Assembly: GCA_018292915.2 (NCBI GenBank)
Contig: JACVVK020000451.1
Location: 218,501-282,500 of the forward strand
Origin: Batillaria attramentaria
Taxonomy: Eukaryota; Mollusca; Gastropoda; Batillariidae
DNA: 64,000 bases
Reading direction: 5' to 3'
Shown here: one piece after another, positions 54,770 through 64,000 of the stretch
Numbering within the stretch: the first letter of the stretch is position 1
Layout of the letters: every line of letters starts with the position of its first letter
Program-made: the position numbers and the translations under genes
Notes under the pieces: generated by a model
Databases searched by the model: none
What the model was told of the DNA's origin: nothing
What the model saw: only the letters and a program-made list of their open reading frames with translations

Positions 54770-55150
54770 GGGGTAGGTCAAAGACGGCGCGGAGTTGTGC
54801 TGGTGCGACTTCAATAGACGAACCCACGCGGTAAGCCCCGAGGCCAAACCCCCGCCCGTTTCCTCTGCCGTGTATTGGCAAAAACCCAGTACGTCCGTGT
54901 TGCCGTTTTATGGAAAAAGGGGTGATTTTAAGATGAAAGACATTGATGTACTGGTCGTTTTCCTCAAATGGCGTCAATGGACTTAGTGCTTTCTTTCCAT
55001 GTTTCAGTCATATCAAACTACACGTGCTTCCCTCGTTGTGGTGTCTGGCAAAAAGTTTGCCAGGCTATGCCACGTGTGTTGTGCTCATTATGCCGCGGGA
55101 CGCGATTGGCTGAATGCTGTTGGCTGGGCACTTTTGACTGACAGGAGTGG
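54770..55150 (+). repeat. Dispersed repeat R4, uninterrupted copy
   Basis: Collinear with both halves around the LINE (TAAGCCCCGAGGCCAAAC, AAAAAGGGGTGATTTTAAG, AATGGACTTAGTGCTTTC, GTGTCTGGCAAAAAG). Confidence 0.85.
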
Positions 55151-55224
55151 GGAGGGGGGGGGCGGGGGCGTTCATTGAAAAGTTTTGACGATTGCTCGCA
55201 AGTAAAGCCTCATGTGTGAAATAG

Positions 55225-55264
55225 TTATGAATGAACGAATGAATGAATGAATGAATGAATGAAT
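55225..55264 (+). repeat. GAAT tetranucleotide repeat
   Basis: About nine GAAT/GAAC units. Confidence 0.95.
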
Positions 55265-55269
55265 CAAGT

Positions 55270-55800
55270 CCGTACAACGATATTTGGCACACAGGTAACC
55301 GATTGAAATTAAAATTATATCAGCGAAACAAAGTTAGTAACATTATATCAAAATGAAATGTACATTATATGAAGTATTACATCACACAGCTCCGAACAGA
55401 CATTTTTTACTTAATAGAGTAATGATTATGCATATATCACACAGCTTTGAGTAACAGCCCCGCCATCTCGATTAGCCCCCATTGCACACCAAGCAGCCTG
55501 CGCTTTAGAGATCCCGTCACTGTGCAAACCAGAGGAATACGACAGAACAGAAAACGTCGCATGACAAGGAGTCATTTTGGGGCGTCTGCTGGTAAAATGG
55601 TCGATAGATGCGAAAGCGGTACGAGGCGTACTAATGGATCGTCGATAATTGTGCTTTTCATTACAGGAGAGCTCAAGGCGGGTTACTCTTTTGTCAAGTT
55701 TTCAGCCGGCTGCTCTTTTGGTGCGGTCACGAGAAGTTATCGCCAAGTTAGCACACCAGATGGATTAACGGTCGTCACCGTGAATTGGCAAATTTACAGT
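55270..55800. other. Unassigned sequence with a 122-residue ORF
   Basis: A plus-strand frame at 55447-55815 is non-repetitive but shows no motif, signal peptide or splice context that I recognise, and it runs into microsatellite. No gene is called. Confidence 0.3.
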
Positions 55801-55809
55801 CGCCCGGAA

Positions 55810-55966
55810 ATGTAACACACACGCACAGCCGCTCGCGTGCACGCACGCGCGCGCGCGCGCACACACACACCCACACACACACACACACACACACACGCAC
55901 GCACAAGCCCACGCTCACACGCGCGCACACAAACACACACGCAGGCTCGCATGTACGCGCGCGCTG

Positions 55967-56031
<65 letters not shown>

Positions 56032-56120
56032 CGAGGCACAATCACACACAACCACACACACTGACGCAGAGAGAGAGAGAGAGAGAGAAAGAAAGAGAGA
56101 GAGAGAGAGAGAGCGCGCAG
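55810..56120 (+). repeat. CA/CG then GA compound microsatellite
   Basis: (CA)n with CG-rich interruptions, then (GA)n at 56068-56115. Confidence 0.95.
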
Positions 56121-56439
56121 AGTGGCACTCGTACACGTGAAGACACTTGGAGTCGGACAAACACTGGGAAATGGATTGCCACTCAAATCAAAGTGTGCCC
56201 TAGTTTTCAGAATTTCGCCGATAATTCACGATAAAAACGGTGATCACCTCAGTAACGTGAACTGTTCCCTCGGTTCGTGCAGCACTGTGCGGCAAAGCAG
56301 CCATGCATCATCCGCAATACTACAGTTGGGTGAAACAAGTCTTATTGCAAAACACGCCGTAGAAACGAAACAATTAATGAAACATAAACAAGCACAGCTT
56401 ATGGGTATGCTCAGTGTGGAGAAAACGAACATTATTGCA

Positions 56440-56541
56440 GAATTTGTCCTTCTCGTACGTGACACCGTTCATTCGGGCTGACCGTCGGGGATTCTCTCCG
56501 GGTACTCCGGCTTCCTCCCCCTCAGCTTTGGAAATGTTCAG

Positions 56542-56607
<66 letters not shown>

Positions 56608-56800
56608 TGCAATTCTAAATTCGGAAACTTAAATTGCTCATCTGACCCTTTGCACCACCTGAATGTAATGTGTTTCATGTCCAGTGTCAGAGAGAATGCG
56701 TGTGGTTCACGTGAGCGTGCGTGTTGGGTTCAGCTCGCGGCGCTTTGAGCCTGTTAAAGAAGTTGGGTAAAGCGCCTACACAATAATAATTATTATCATA
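56440..56800 (+). mobile_element. SINE family 2 copy with a CA expansion
   Basis: Head missing. TTCTCTCCGGGTACTCCGGC, then (CA)n at 56544-56604 inside the body, then GAGAGAATGCGTGTGGTTCA and an (AAT)n end. Confidence 0.75.
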
Positions 56801-56874
56801 TTATCATTATTGCCAGATAATGTGTTTTGTAGGAGCTCATCGCATTTAGTTATAGCGGGTAGTCAATGGGCATT

Positions 56875-57840
56875 ACAACATCCTGCTGCCGGTGTATGAT
56901 CCTATGGAGGTTTGTGTTGCCCACCGTCCATCTGCCGCTGTATGATCCTGTGGAGGTTTGTGTTGCCCACCGTCCATCTGCGCTGTTGAATCCTGGGTAG
57001 GTTTGTGTTGCCCACCAGTCCATCTCGCTGTATGCATCCTGTGGAGGTTTGTGTTGCCACCGTCCATCTGCCGCTGTATGATCCTGTGGAGGTTTGTGTT
57101 GCCCACCGTCCATCTGCCGCTGTAATGATCCTGTGGAGGTTTGTGTTGGCCCTAATCAGTCTCCATCTGCCCTGGTGTATGATCCTGTGGGGTTTGTGTT
57201 GCCCACCGTCCATCTGCCCTTACTGTGGAGGTTTGTGTTGTGTGCCCATCGTCCATCTGCCGGTGTATGATCCTGTGGAGGTTTTGTGTTGCCCACCGGC
57301 CCATCTGCCGGTGTATGATCCTGTGGAGGTTTGTGTTGCCTACCGGCCATCTGCCGCTGTATGATCCTGTGGAGGTTTGTGTTGCCCACCGGCCATCTGC
57401 CGGTGTATGATCCTGTGGAGGTTTGTGTTGCCCACCGGCCATCTGCCGGTGTATGATCCTGTGGAGGTTTGTGTTTGCCCACCGGCCATCTGCCGGTGTA
57501 TGATCCTGTGGAGGTTTGTGTTGCCCACCGGCCATCTGACGGTGTATGATCCTGTGGAGGTTTGTGTTGCCCCACCGGCCATGCTGACGGTGTATGATAG
57601 GGGAGGTCTTGTGTTGCCCACCGTCCTTCTGCCCGGTGTATGATCCTGTGGAGGTTTTGTGTTGCCCACCGTCCATCTGCCGGTGAACGATCCTGTAGAG
57701 GTTTGTGTTGCCCACCGTCCTTCTGCCGGTGTATGATCCTGTGGAGGTTGTGTTGCCCACCGTCCATCTGCCGGTGTATGATCCTGTGGAGGTTTGTGTT
57801 GCCCACCGTTCTTTTGCCGGTGTATGATCTGTGGCGTTTT
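56875..57840. repeat. Minisatellite, about 46-bp unit, about 20 copies
   Basis: Units contain GTATGATCCTGTGGAGGTTT, GTGTTGCCCACCG and CCATCTGCCG. Unit length is not a multiple of three, so long Gln/His/Asn-rich frames (up to 316 residues) arise in every phase by chance. Confidence 0.95.
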
Positions 57841-57959
57841 ACACTACATTTTCTGACCTTACAATGACGTAGGAAACTTACGTCATGACCGCCGTTCGTG
57901 CCTTGACGAAAGCGTAATATCATGACGCCAGCTGCATGTGAAATGCGACTTGGCCCTGG

Positions 57960-58250
57960 ACCCGCGTTCAACCCTGGGCCCGCATGTAAAAGTCGAGTTA
58001 GAGATTTTAACCCAGGGTTAGAGTCTAACCTCGAACTAAACGCTCTAGGGAAATTTTCTGTTTTTGTTTGTTTGTTTTCAATCAAGAAGCGGGCCCATTC
58101 CAGCAAGGTGCCTAACCGTTATAGAAGGATATTTTTCTACCTTTCTTCGCTTTCTGATTTTATTTAATTTTGTTTTGGGGTTTCTTTGTCCTAGTCGGGT
58201 TAGGCCCGTACCGTGGGTTAAATTAACCTCGAGTTTTACATAGGGCCCTG
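57960..58250. mobile_element. MITE with GGGCCC-type inverted ends
   Basis: The left end has GGGCCCGCATGTAAAA.TCGAGTTA; the right end is its complement (TTAACCTCGAGTTTTACATAGGGCCC). A second copy, inverted and cut by the window edge, starts at about 63770. Confidence 0.7.
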
Positions 58251-58254
58251 GTCC

Positions 58255-58740
58255 GTAGCAGGCTTGAAACCCCGGGTCGCTTTTAACCCGGGTTAGTTAA
58301 ATGTAAACGCACCAACCCAGGTTTAACCCAGTAAACTGGCAACTGTATGCAGCCTCTAAAAGACTAAGGTAGGAACGACTCTGCCTCACGTGGACCTGCC
58401 AACATCCCTACTCCTAGCTTCAAAACGTTGACAATCAAAGCACGAAGCCACGGTCCTGTGCTGCCTTGAGTTTCTAAAACCACAATGGTGGCTGCATGTC
58501 ACCTCACGAACTGATCATTATAATGGTAAATCGACACTGAGGATGATGGAAAACCTGACACGGAACCGGTCTCTGTGTTTTGAGCGTGGCCCGTGAGCGG
58601 ATATTGAGTCTTTTGTTGGGTTTTGCGCTTGCAGGACGACTCTTCAAACTGAAATTGCGTGAACAAAAGGCTCTTGAACCCACGCGAAATAAAGGAGGGT
58701 ATGTTTCAGAGATCGTATACGCATCGGGTTAATCGCCCTC
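58255..58740. other. Unassigned intergenic sequence
   Basis: Begins with further AACCCGGGTTA-like sequence near 58285-58330; otherwise nothing recognised. Confidence 0.4.
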
Positions 58741-58744
58741 TCCC

Positions 58745-58865
58745 CTCAAAAAAAAAAAGAAAGAAAAAAAAAAGAAAAAAAAAAAGAAGCGCAAAAGCAA
58801 ACAACAAAACACCCACCAACAACAACCAAAGAAAAAACAAAAACGAAAACCCTGAAAAAAAGGTT
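58745..58865 (+). repeat. A-rich and A+C-rich tract
   Basis: A runs with AAAG, then CAA/AAAC units. Confidence 0.85.
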
Positions 58866-59159
58866 TGCACATTGTGTCTGCTATACTGACAGCTACTCTG
58901 ATACTGGTCATAGTAACACCTCTGTGGTGACGTGTTACTAACAAGGTGTGACTGCTATTGTATCGGTAAAGGATGTACCAACATCAACAATCGAAAAAGT
59001 AGGTATTGAACGAGATTTCCACGCGTCGAATTCGTTGGCGGTTCTCGAGATTCTTTCATAGACCTAGATATTGTCAATTGTCTTTTAACATGTGATAATT
59101 TTTTACTGTAATTCAAAGGGTCTTTTAAAGCTTAGAAGTGGTTGTCTCCCCACCTGCTA

Positions 59160-59330
59160 TCCCCCAAAACAACAACAACAACAACAACAACAAAACCAAA
59201 AACAAACCACCCCCCAAAAAAACCCACAAACAAACAAACAAAAAAAACAAAAAACAAACAAAACCCAACAACAACAACAACAACAACAACAACAAAAACA
59301 CCAACCCCCCCCCCCAAAAAAAAAAAAGGA
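59160..59330 (+). repeat. A+C-only tract
   Basis: (CAA)n, C runs, AAAC units, then a C run and an A run; no G or T for about 165 bp. Confidence 0.92.
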
Positions 59331-59399
59331 GGTGACTGCAACTACAAAACGCAGCATAAAAAGTTTGTAAAGTTTCGTTCAGTACCACGGTAATGCCAG

Positions 59400-59740
59400 G
59401 CAGCACAGTATACAGTAAGTGTAATTCAGGGTGACTGTCTGTAAGGGTTCAGACTTCCGCTTTCTCCCATTCCGGCGCCCATGGCTCTCGGGCGCATGTG
59501 TGAAACCCAGTTCCTGTGTCACTGGCCTGCCCGCCGTTTGGCACTCCATCAAAGCGAACACTGCGGGCACATTTGACACTGAACGTGGCCCAGCCATCGA
59601 TCGCCGCTGCCTTCCTTCAGCCTTTTTTCACCTCCTTAACGCGGGAGTTGATTGGAATCGCCAGGCGACCTGGCCTCACCCCCTACACCCTCCACCTCTC
59701 TCCTCCCACGCGAGTCCAAACCTCTCCACTGGAGAATATA
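59400..59740. other. Unassigned intergenic sequence
   Basis: Relatively GC-rich with short open frames in several phases; no motif recognised. Ends in (AT)n and AGAG near 59735-59755. Confidence 0.4.
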
Positions 59741-59835
59741 TATATATAGAGAGAGGGAATTTAAAAAAAAAAAAAGGAAAAAAAGAACGAAGATGAAATT
59801 TGACACATTTGAGTATCCGCTGCTAAAAACATTTA

Positions 59836-59837
<2 letters not shown>

Positions 59838-59881
<44 letters not shown>

Positions 59882-60058
59882 TACGTGTTGTGTATCTGGC
59901 TTTTTACCGACAGCAATGCACTCAAGGACCTCTCTCCACTTACAGCGGGGGATGGGGTGTGTGGAGGTGAGGGGGGGGGGGAGAGAAAACCCCAAACCCG
60001 TCCCCCTCCCTCCACCCTCCCCCCCCCCCCCCCCCACCCCACCCTCAGCAAAAAAAAA
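59838..60058 (+). repeat. GT microsatellite, G-rich and C-run region
   Basis: (GT)n at 59838-59880, G run at 59971-59980, C run at 60019-60034, A run at 60050-60058. Confidence 0.9.
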
Positions 60059-60389
60059 ATTAAATCCTACATGTCAACGTGTGCTTGCTGCACTGCTGAC
60101 GGCATAGAGAGAGAAAAGTAATCGAAGTTTCTCTGCATCTCATCTCACACGTTCTCTCTGGGTGATAAACTACGCGAATCACCACAAGTATGACCGCTCT
60201 TTTTCGTTTGTGGTCTGCTCTGTGATGATGAGCTTTGAGAAAACATTCTGTAAGCAACAGTGACAGTGACAATGAACTGTATGTTACAATGCTAAAAAGC
60301 GCTGGTGATGTGGTTGTCTTGCCGTTGCTAAATCAAACGAAAACAAACAAACAACAAACAAACAAACAAACAACAAAGTCTCCTCTCTC

Positions 60390-60525
60390 TCGGTAGAGCG
60401 GTTGAGCGGTGGACTTTCAATACTCGGGTCGTGAGTTCGAATCCATGCTTAGGCCAACTAGTTGTGCTGGCCTTATTCGTTGCCCGTCGTCATCCCTACG
60501 AGATAGAAAAGGACGTTAAACTCCC
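60390..60525 (+). mobile_element. tRNA-derived SINE, family 1
   Basis: GGTAGAGCGGTTGAGCGGTG head, B-box-like GAGTTCGAATCC, end AAAAGGACGTTAAACTCCC; more diverged than other copies. Confidence 0.75.
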
Positions 60526-60559
60526 AGATAGCCCCCTCAACCCCGTCTCTCTCTGTGTC

Positions 60560-60672
<113 letters not shown>

Positions 60673-60984
60673 CGTCTATGAATACATGCGAATATAAGAA
60701 GAAAAGAAGCCATAGCGTTTACATTGTATAGTTTTTGTGTTGTGACCATTTGAATCATTTCTGTGGATTCACTGAAGGTGTTGTTCAGAGATGTCTCCCC
60801 TGACAACATCTTCAATTTCTTGAAGGAGGTAAACCTGTCTTACAAAATATAGTTCAAATTTATAGTCTTTCATTGATCTCCGTCCGTCCAATTTTTAAGT
60901 CTTGAAAGAATCTTCTCATTTAAACCCAGTAGATTCTTAATATATATTTACATCCTGTTTTACTGTATGTCCTTTCATCTTTAA

Positions 60985-61056
60985 TGACCTGACAGAAAGG
61001 GACCTCACTTAGCGGCGAAATCGCCTTTGCAGCTGGCGCGGCGTAAAGCCCTAACC

Positions 61057-61088
<32 letters not shown>

Positions 61089-61108
61089 GAACTAACTGAA
61101 CTAACTAA
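60985..61108 (+). mobile_element. Retroelement 3' end with AACT tail
   Basis: GGACCTCACTTAGCGGCGAA, TCGCCTTTGCAGC and GGCGCGGCGTAAAGCCCTAA lead into about ten AACT units. The simple-repeat tail suggests a LINE or SINE 3' terminus. Confidence 0.5.
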
Positions 61109-61155
61109 CTATTTGAATCATGCACAATTACTTTCGACGCCGAGTGTATTTTAAG

Positions 61156-61303
61156 GGAGCCGGGGTGGTCGAATGGTAGAGCGTTGGACTTCTAATGCTC
61201 GGGTCGTGAGTTCGATCCCGGCTGGGGCCAAATATTTGTGCTGGCTTTTTCATCGTTGCCCCGTCTTTGATATCACCCTATGTGGTGGAAAGGACGTTAA
61301 CAC
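61156..61303 (+). mobile_element. tRNA-derived SINE, family 1
   Basis: Best plus-strand copy: head GGGAGCCGGGGTGGTCGAAT, B-box-like GAGTTCGATCCC, body GCCCCGTCTTTGATATCACC, end AAAGGACGTTAAC. Confidence 0.88.
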
Positions 61304-61639
61304 CCCCCCCCCACCAGTGTACTTTAACTTTAAGGGTTGTGACTAGTGTATTTAAGTCGTCAGCAGAATCCTTTTTTTTTTTTTTTTTTTACGCGTCTCC
61401 CATACTGAAAGCACCGAACCACACACACACACAAACACTATCGAAGAAAAACAAAGTTCTCAAAAGACAATCTGCAATGCAGGCAGCATTCGTGCCCACG
61501 CGAGCCACTAAAATAAAGCCGACTTACAGGAAAACTAGTTGAAGCACATTATAGAATTGATTCTTCATTTTCTCGTTTTCTTTCCTATAGTCTCATTCCA
61601 CGTGGTTCTACGATAAACGTAATCAATTAGGAGTTCACT

Positions 61640-62050
61640 TGCTGGAAATAGACGACCCCACTCCTGTCAAGCAAAAGGGGCGAGTGCCCATAATTCAGCC
61701 AATCGCGTGCCGTGGCATAATGAGAACAGCACATGGCACGGTCTGGCAAATTCTCTTGCCAGACACTACAAAGAGGGAAGCACGTGTAGTCTGATATGAC
61801 TGAAACATGGAAAGAAAGCAGTAAGTCCATTGACGTCATTTGAGGAAAACGTCCATTACGTCAATCGCTTTCATCTTGAAATCACCCCTTTTACCATAAA
61901 ATGACGTCATGGACGTACTGTGTTTTGCCAATACACGGCAGAGTAAAGCCGGGGGGGGGGGGAGGGGGATAGGAGGGGAGGGGCTTTGGTCTCGGTCCTT
62001 GCCGAGTGGAGCTGTCCATTGAAAACTCCTCCGAATCAGTCACACCCCCA
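61640..62050 (-). repeat. Dispersed repeat R4, inverted copy
   Basis: Inverse complement of 54770-55150 across its full length, with G-rich insertions at 61951-61982. Confidence 0.85.
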
Positions 62051-62054
62051 GATT

Positions 62055-62660
62055 GGCGCCTCGTTCTAATGTTACCTCTCTCGTGTCGCCTGCCGTTCTA
62101 TTTAAAAGATTATCCCAGTAAACAAGCCATAAACGATGGTGGAATAACAACCACACCCAGACGCTGAAGGGGGTGAGTCGGTGAAGACGCTGCTACTACT
62201 CACGACACTCAATACGTCTTTACGAAACCTTCGCGCTAAATATACGACTCCCGCAACAGACACAGAAGATCACACGCTTAGGCCACAGTGTCACGAAAAG
62301 TCCTACTTTCTTGATCTACGATTGCGGCGTACCTCCTATTTTCTCTGACTTCGCTACGCCTGCACAGTTACGCCGAATGAAGGCAGGTTGTAAATTATGC
62401 ACGTGGCATTCTCAAGTTGTAGAGATTAAAAAAAGAAAAGGAAAAAAGAAATGTATGCGTGGGGGATCCGCTAACTGACAGAAAATCGCTGCTCGGGCGA
62501 ATAATTTACTGCTTAGCTCAAGGAAGTGCCTTCGGGCGCATTTTTCAGCTTCAGTGTTGGAATGCAGTTGTCTCCCTTATACTTCACGACGTGTGTGTGT
62601 GTGTGTCTCTCTCTCTCTGTAACTTGTAATGCACACCTCCTTCTTTCCCCTGATCTCCCA
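62055..62660. other. Unassigned intergenic sequence
   Basis: Nothing recognised; short GT/CT repeat at 62592-62619. Confidence 0.4.
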
Positions 62661-62992
62661 GTGTTGGTTGGTTAGCTGGGGTTTATCGTCCACGCCACAA
62701 CGAGGTGATTGCACACGGCCCTAGGGGGCAGGTTATGGAGGGGTGGGATAGCTACCCTAACTCTACAGTCCAGCTGAACACTTTTTCAATCCAGTCAGAC
62801 TGCCAGGTCGGCCTCATTTTATGTATCCTTGACTATAATGGACAAGTTACACAAACAGATCCAGTTCACAATCAGTGGAAGTGGGGCAACGTGGAAAAGG
62901 CCTGTACAAATTTTGACCCTGTCGGGATTCGAACCCGGGACCTTTCGATCTCGAGTCCAACGCTCAAACCGTTGAGCCACCGACTCCCCCTC
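62660..62992 (-). mobile_element. tRNA-derived SINE, family 4, copy 1
   Basis: Minus-strand tRNA-like head at 62918-62990 (GGTGGCTCAACGGTTTGAGC, with B-box-like GGTTCGAATCCC) and a body of about 250 bp. The next unit is a direct tandem copy. Confidence 0.8.
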
Positions 62993-63333
62993 TCCCAGTG
63001 TTTGGTTGGTTGGTTAGCTGGGGTTTATCGTCCACGCCACAACGAGGTGATTGCAGACGGCCCTAAGGGGCTAGTTATGGGGGATGGGGATAGCTACCCT
63101 AACTGTACAGTCCAGCTGAACACTTTTCCAATCCAGTCAGACTGCCAGGTCGGCCACAGTTTATGTATCCTTGACTGTAATGGACAAGTTACACAAACAG
63201 ATCCAGTTCACAGTCAGTGGAAGTGGGGCAACGTGAAAAGGCCTGTACAAATTTTGACCCTGTCGGGATTCGAACCCGGGACCTTTCGATCTCGAGTCCA
63301 ACGCTCAAACCGTTGAGCCACCGACTCCCCCCC
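62993..63333 (-). mobile_element. tRNA-derived SINE, family 4, copy 2
   Basis: Tandem copy, about 95 per cent identical by eye to the preceding unit across its whole length, including the tRNA-like head at 63258-63331. The junction is CTCCCAGTGT. Confidence 0.8.
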
Positions 63334-63444
63334 TCCCAGTGTGTGATAGCCTGTCCTTTTATAGATCACTGATGACTGTTGATTCTCTCTCTCTCTCTCT
63401 GATGTTGCTCAGGAACTTATACCACCACTGAACTGTGCAAAAAT

Positions 63445-63655
63445 ATTTTCCTTTAGGTTATCCTTAACGAGCGAAATCCATCTTTGCTGCGTCAAGTTTT
63501 GTTTTGCAACAGTTTCGCTTATGAGTGCCAGTGTACGCTCGAAATACTTACCTTGATGATTAGTACAGCTCTTAATAGACAATGTTGTCACATTGTGCGC
63601 GAGCGGTCGAAGATTCAAATTCCACGACTGTTGTTACACTACTGGAGCGCTGAAG
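63445..63655 (+). repeat. Dispersed repeat R2, second copy
   Basis: Matches 32330-32525 in the same block order. Confidence 0.75.
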
Positions 63656-63659
63656 GGTG

Positions 63660-63770
63660 ATAGGGGTGAGCGGTGGTCTAACAAGCAGCTCGTCGGACTT
63701 ACCCGCTACACCCCTGAACGCTTCTCACGCCACTCACCGCTGTCACGGCGATAAAGCGTGAGTTTGAGCC
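63660..63770 (+). mobile_element. Possible tRNA-like SINE head
   Basis: GTGAGCGGTGGTCTAACAAG followed by a B-box-like GAGTTTGAGCCC; related to the fragment at 27785-27945 on the other strand. Weak. Confidence 0.35.
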
Positions 63771-64000
63771 CAGGGCCCGTATGTAAAACTCGGGGTTAAC
63801 TTAACGCACAGCTACGGGCCTAACCCAGACTAGGACAAACGAAACCCCCCCAAAAATTAAATAAAAAAGGAAGCGAAGAAAGAAAGACAAAAATCATACT
63901 ATAACGGCATAGACACCATACTGGAATGGACCCGCTTCCTGATTTAAAACAAAAGAAAAAACAACAGAAAATTGAACCCTAGAGCTAGTTTAGCTCGAGG
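63770..64000. mobile_element. GGGCCC-type MITE, inverted copy cut by the window end
   Basis: Begins GGGCCCGTATGTAAAACTCG and then follows the complement of 57960-58250 to the window edge. Confidence 0.7.

Noticed and set aside
55447..55815. 122-residue ORF
   Set aside because: No recognisable domain and it ends in a microsatellite; kept only as unassigned sequence.
57156..58106. 316-residue ORF on the minus strand
   Set aside because: It reads through a 46-bp minisatellite; the frame cycles and no homologous domain is seen.
62705..63316. 203-residue ORF on the plus strand
   Set aside because: It is the tandem pair of SINE family 4 read through; the repeated unit explains it.

Overview
This is a repeat-rich piece of a metazoan nuclear genome, most likely a mollusc and perhaps a gastropod. 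Genes are split by GT-AG introns. There are several tRNA-headed SINE families, LINE fragments ending in short simple repeats, very long CA/GT microsatellites and an RTE-like LINE of a type common in marine invertebrates. The lineage call is inference from repeat content, not from a marker gene. No prokaryotic, organellar or rRNA sequence was seen.

Genes. (1) A complete minus-strand gene runs from a probable 5' end near 16.7-17.1 kb down to a stop codon at 4530. Fifteen coding exons join in phase into 842 residues and are recognisable throughout as ANKZF1 (Vms1 family), the VCP-associated peptidyl-tRNA hydrolase of ribosome-associated quality control. (2) Two plus-strand, two-exon paralogues at 23.37-24.60 kb and 27.48-28.84 kb each encode a secreted single Kunitz domain. 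All six cysteines have canonical spacing; the predicted P1 residue is Arg in one and Lys in the other. (3) A possible exon of an unidentified minus-strand gene lies at 202-373 (weak).

Mobile DNA. A 3.3-kb RTE-like LINE with an uninterrupted 1002-residue ORF occupies 47079-50374. It has a perfect 12-bp target-site duplication and sits inside another repeat whose uninterrupted copies lie at 54.8 kb and 61.6 kb. A 4.19-kb foldback element at 17463-21654 begins CACAGTG, ends CACTGTG and is flanked by a TAAAA direct repeat; it sits between the ANKZF1 5' end and the Kunitz genes. Smaller elements include four tRNA-derived SINE families, several MITE-like foldbacks (561-844, 40588-40683, about 57960-58250) and LINE 3' remnants (about 42.8 kb and 45.6 kb).

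Layout: 0-4.5 kb repeats; 4.5-17 kb ANKZF1 with introns carrying SINEs, a roughly 64-bp satellite and minisatellites; 17.4-21.7 kb foldback element; 21.8-23.2 kb GT array and A+C tract; 23.3-28.9 kb Kunitz pair; 28.9-47 kb no confident gene, only SINEs, microsatellites, LINE remnants and A+C-only tracts; 47-50.4 kb LINE; 50.4-64 kb repeats, including a 46-bp minisatellite (56.9-57.8 kb) and a tandem SINE pair (62.7-63.3 kb). All long A+C-only tracts I found are on the plus strand.
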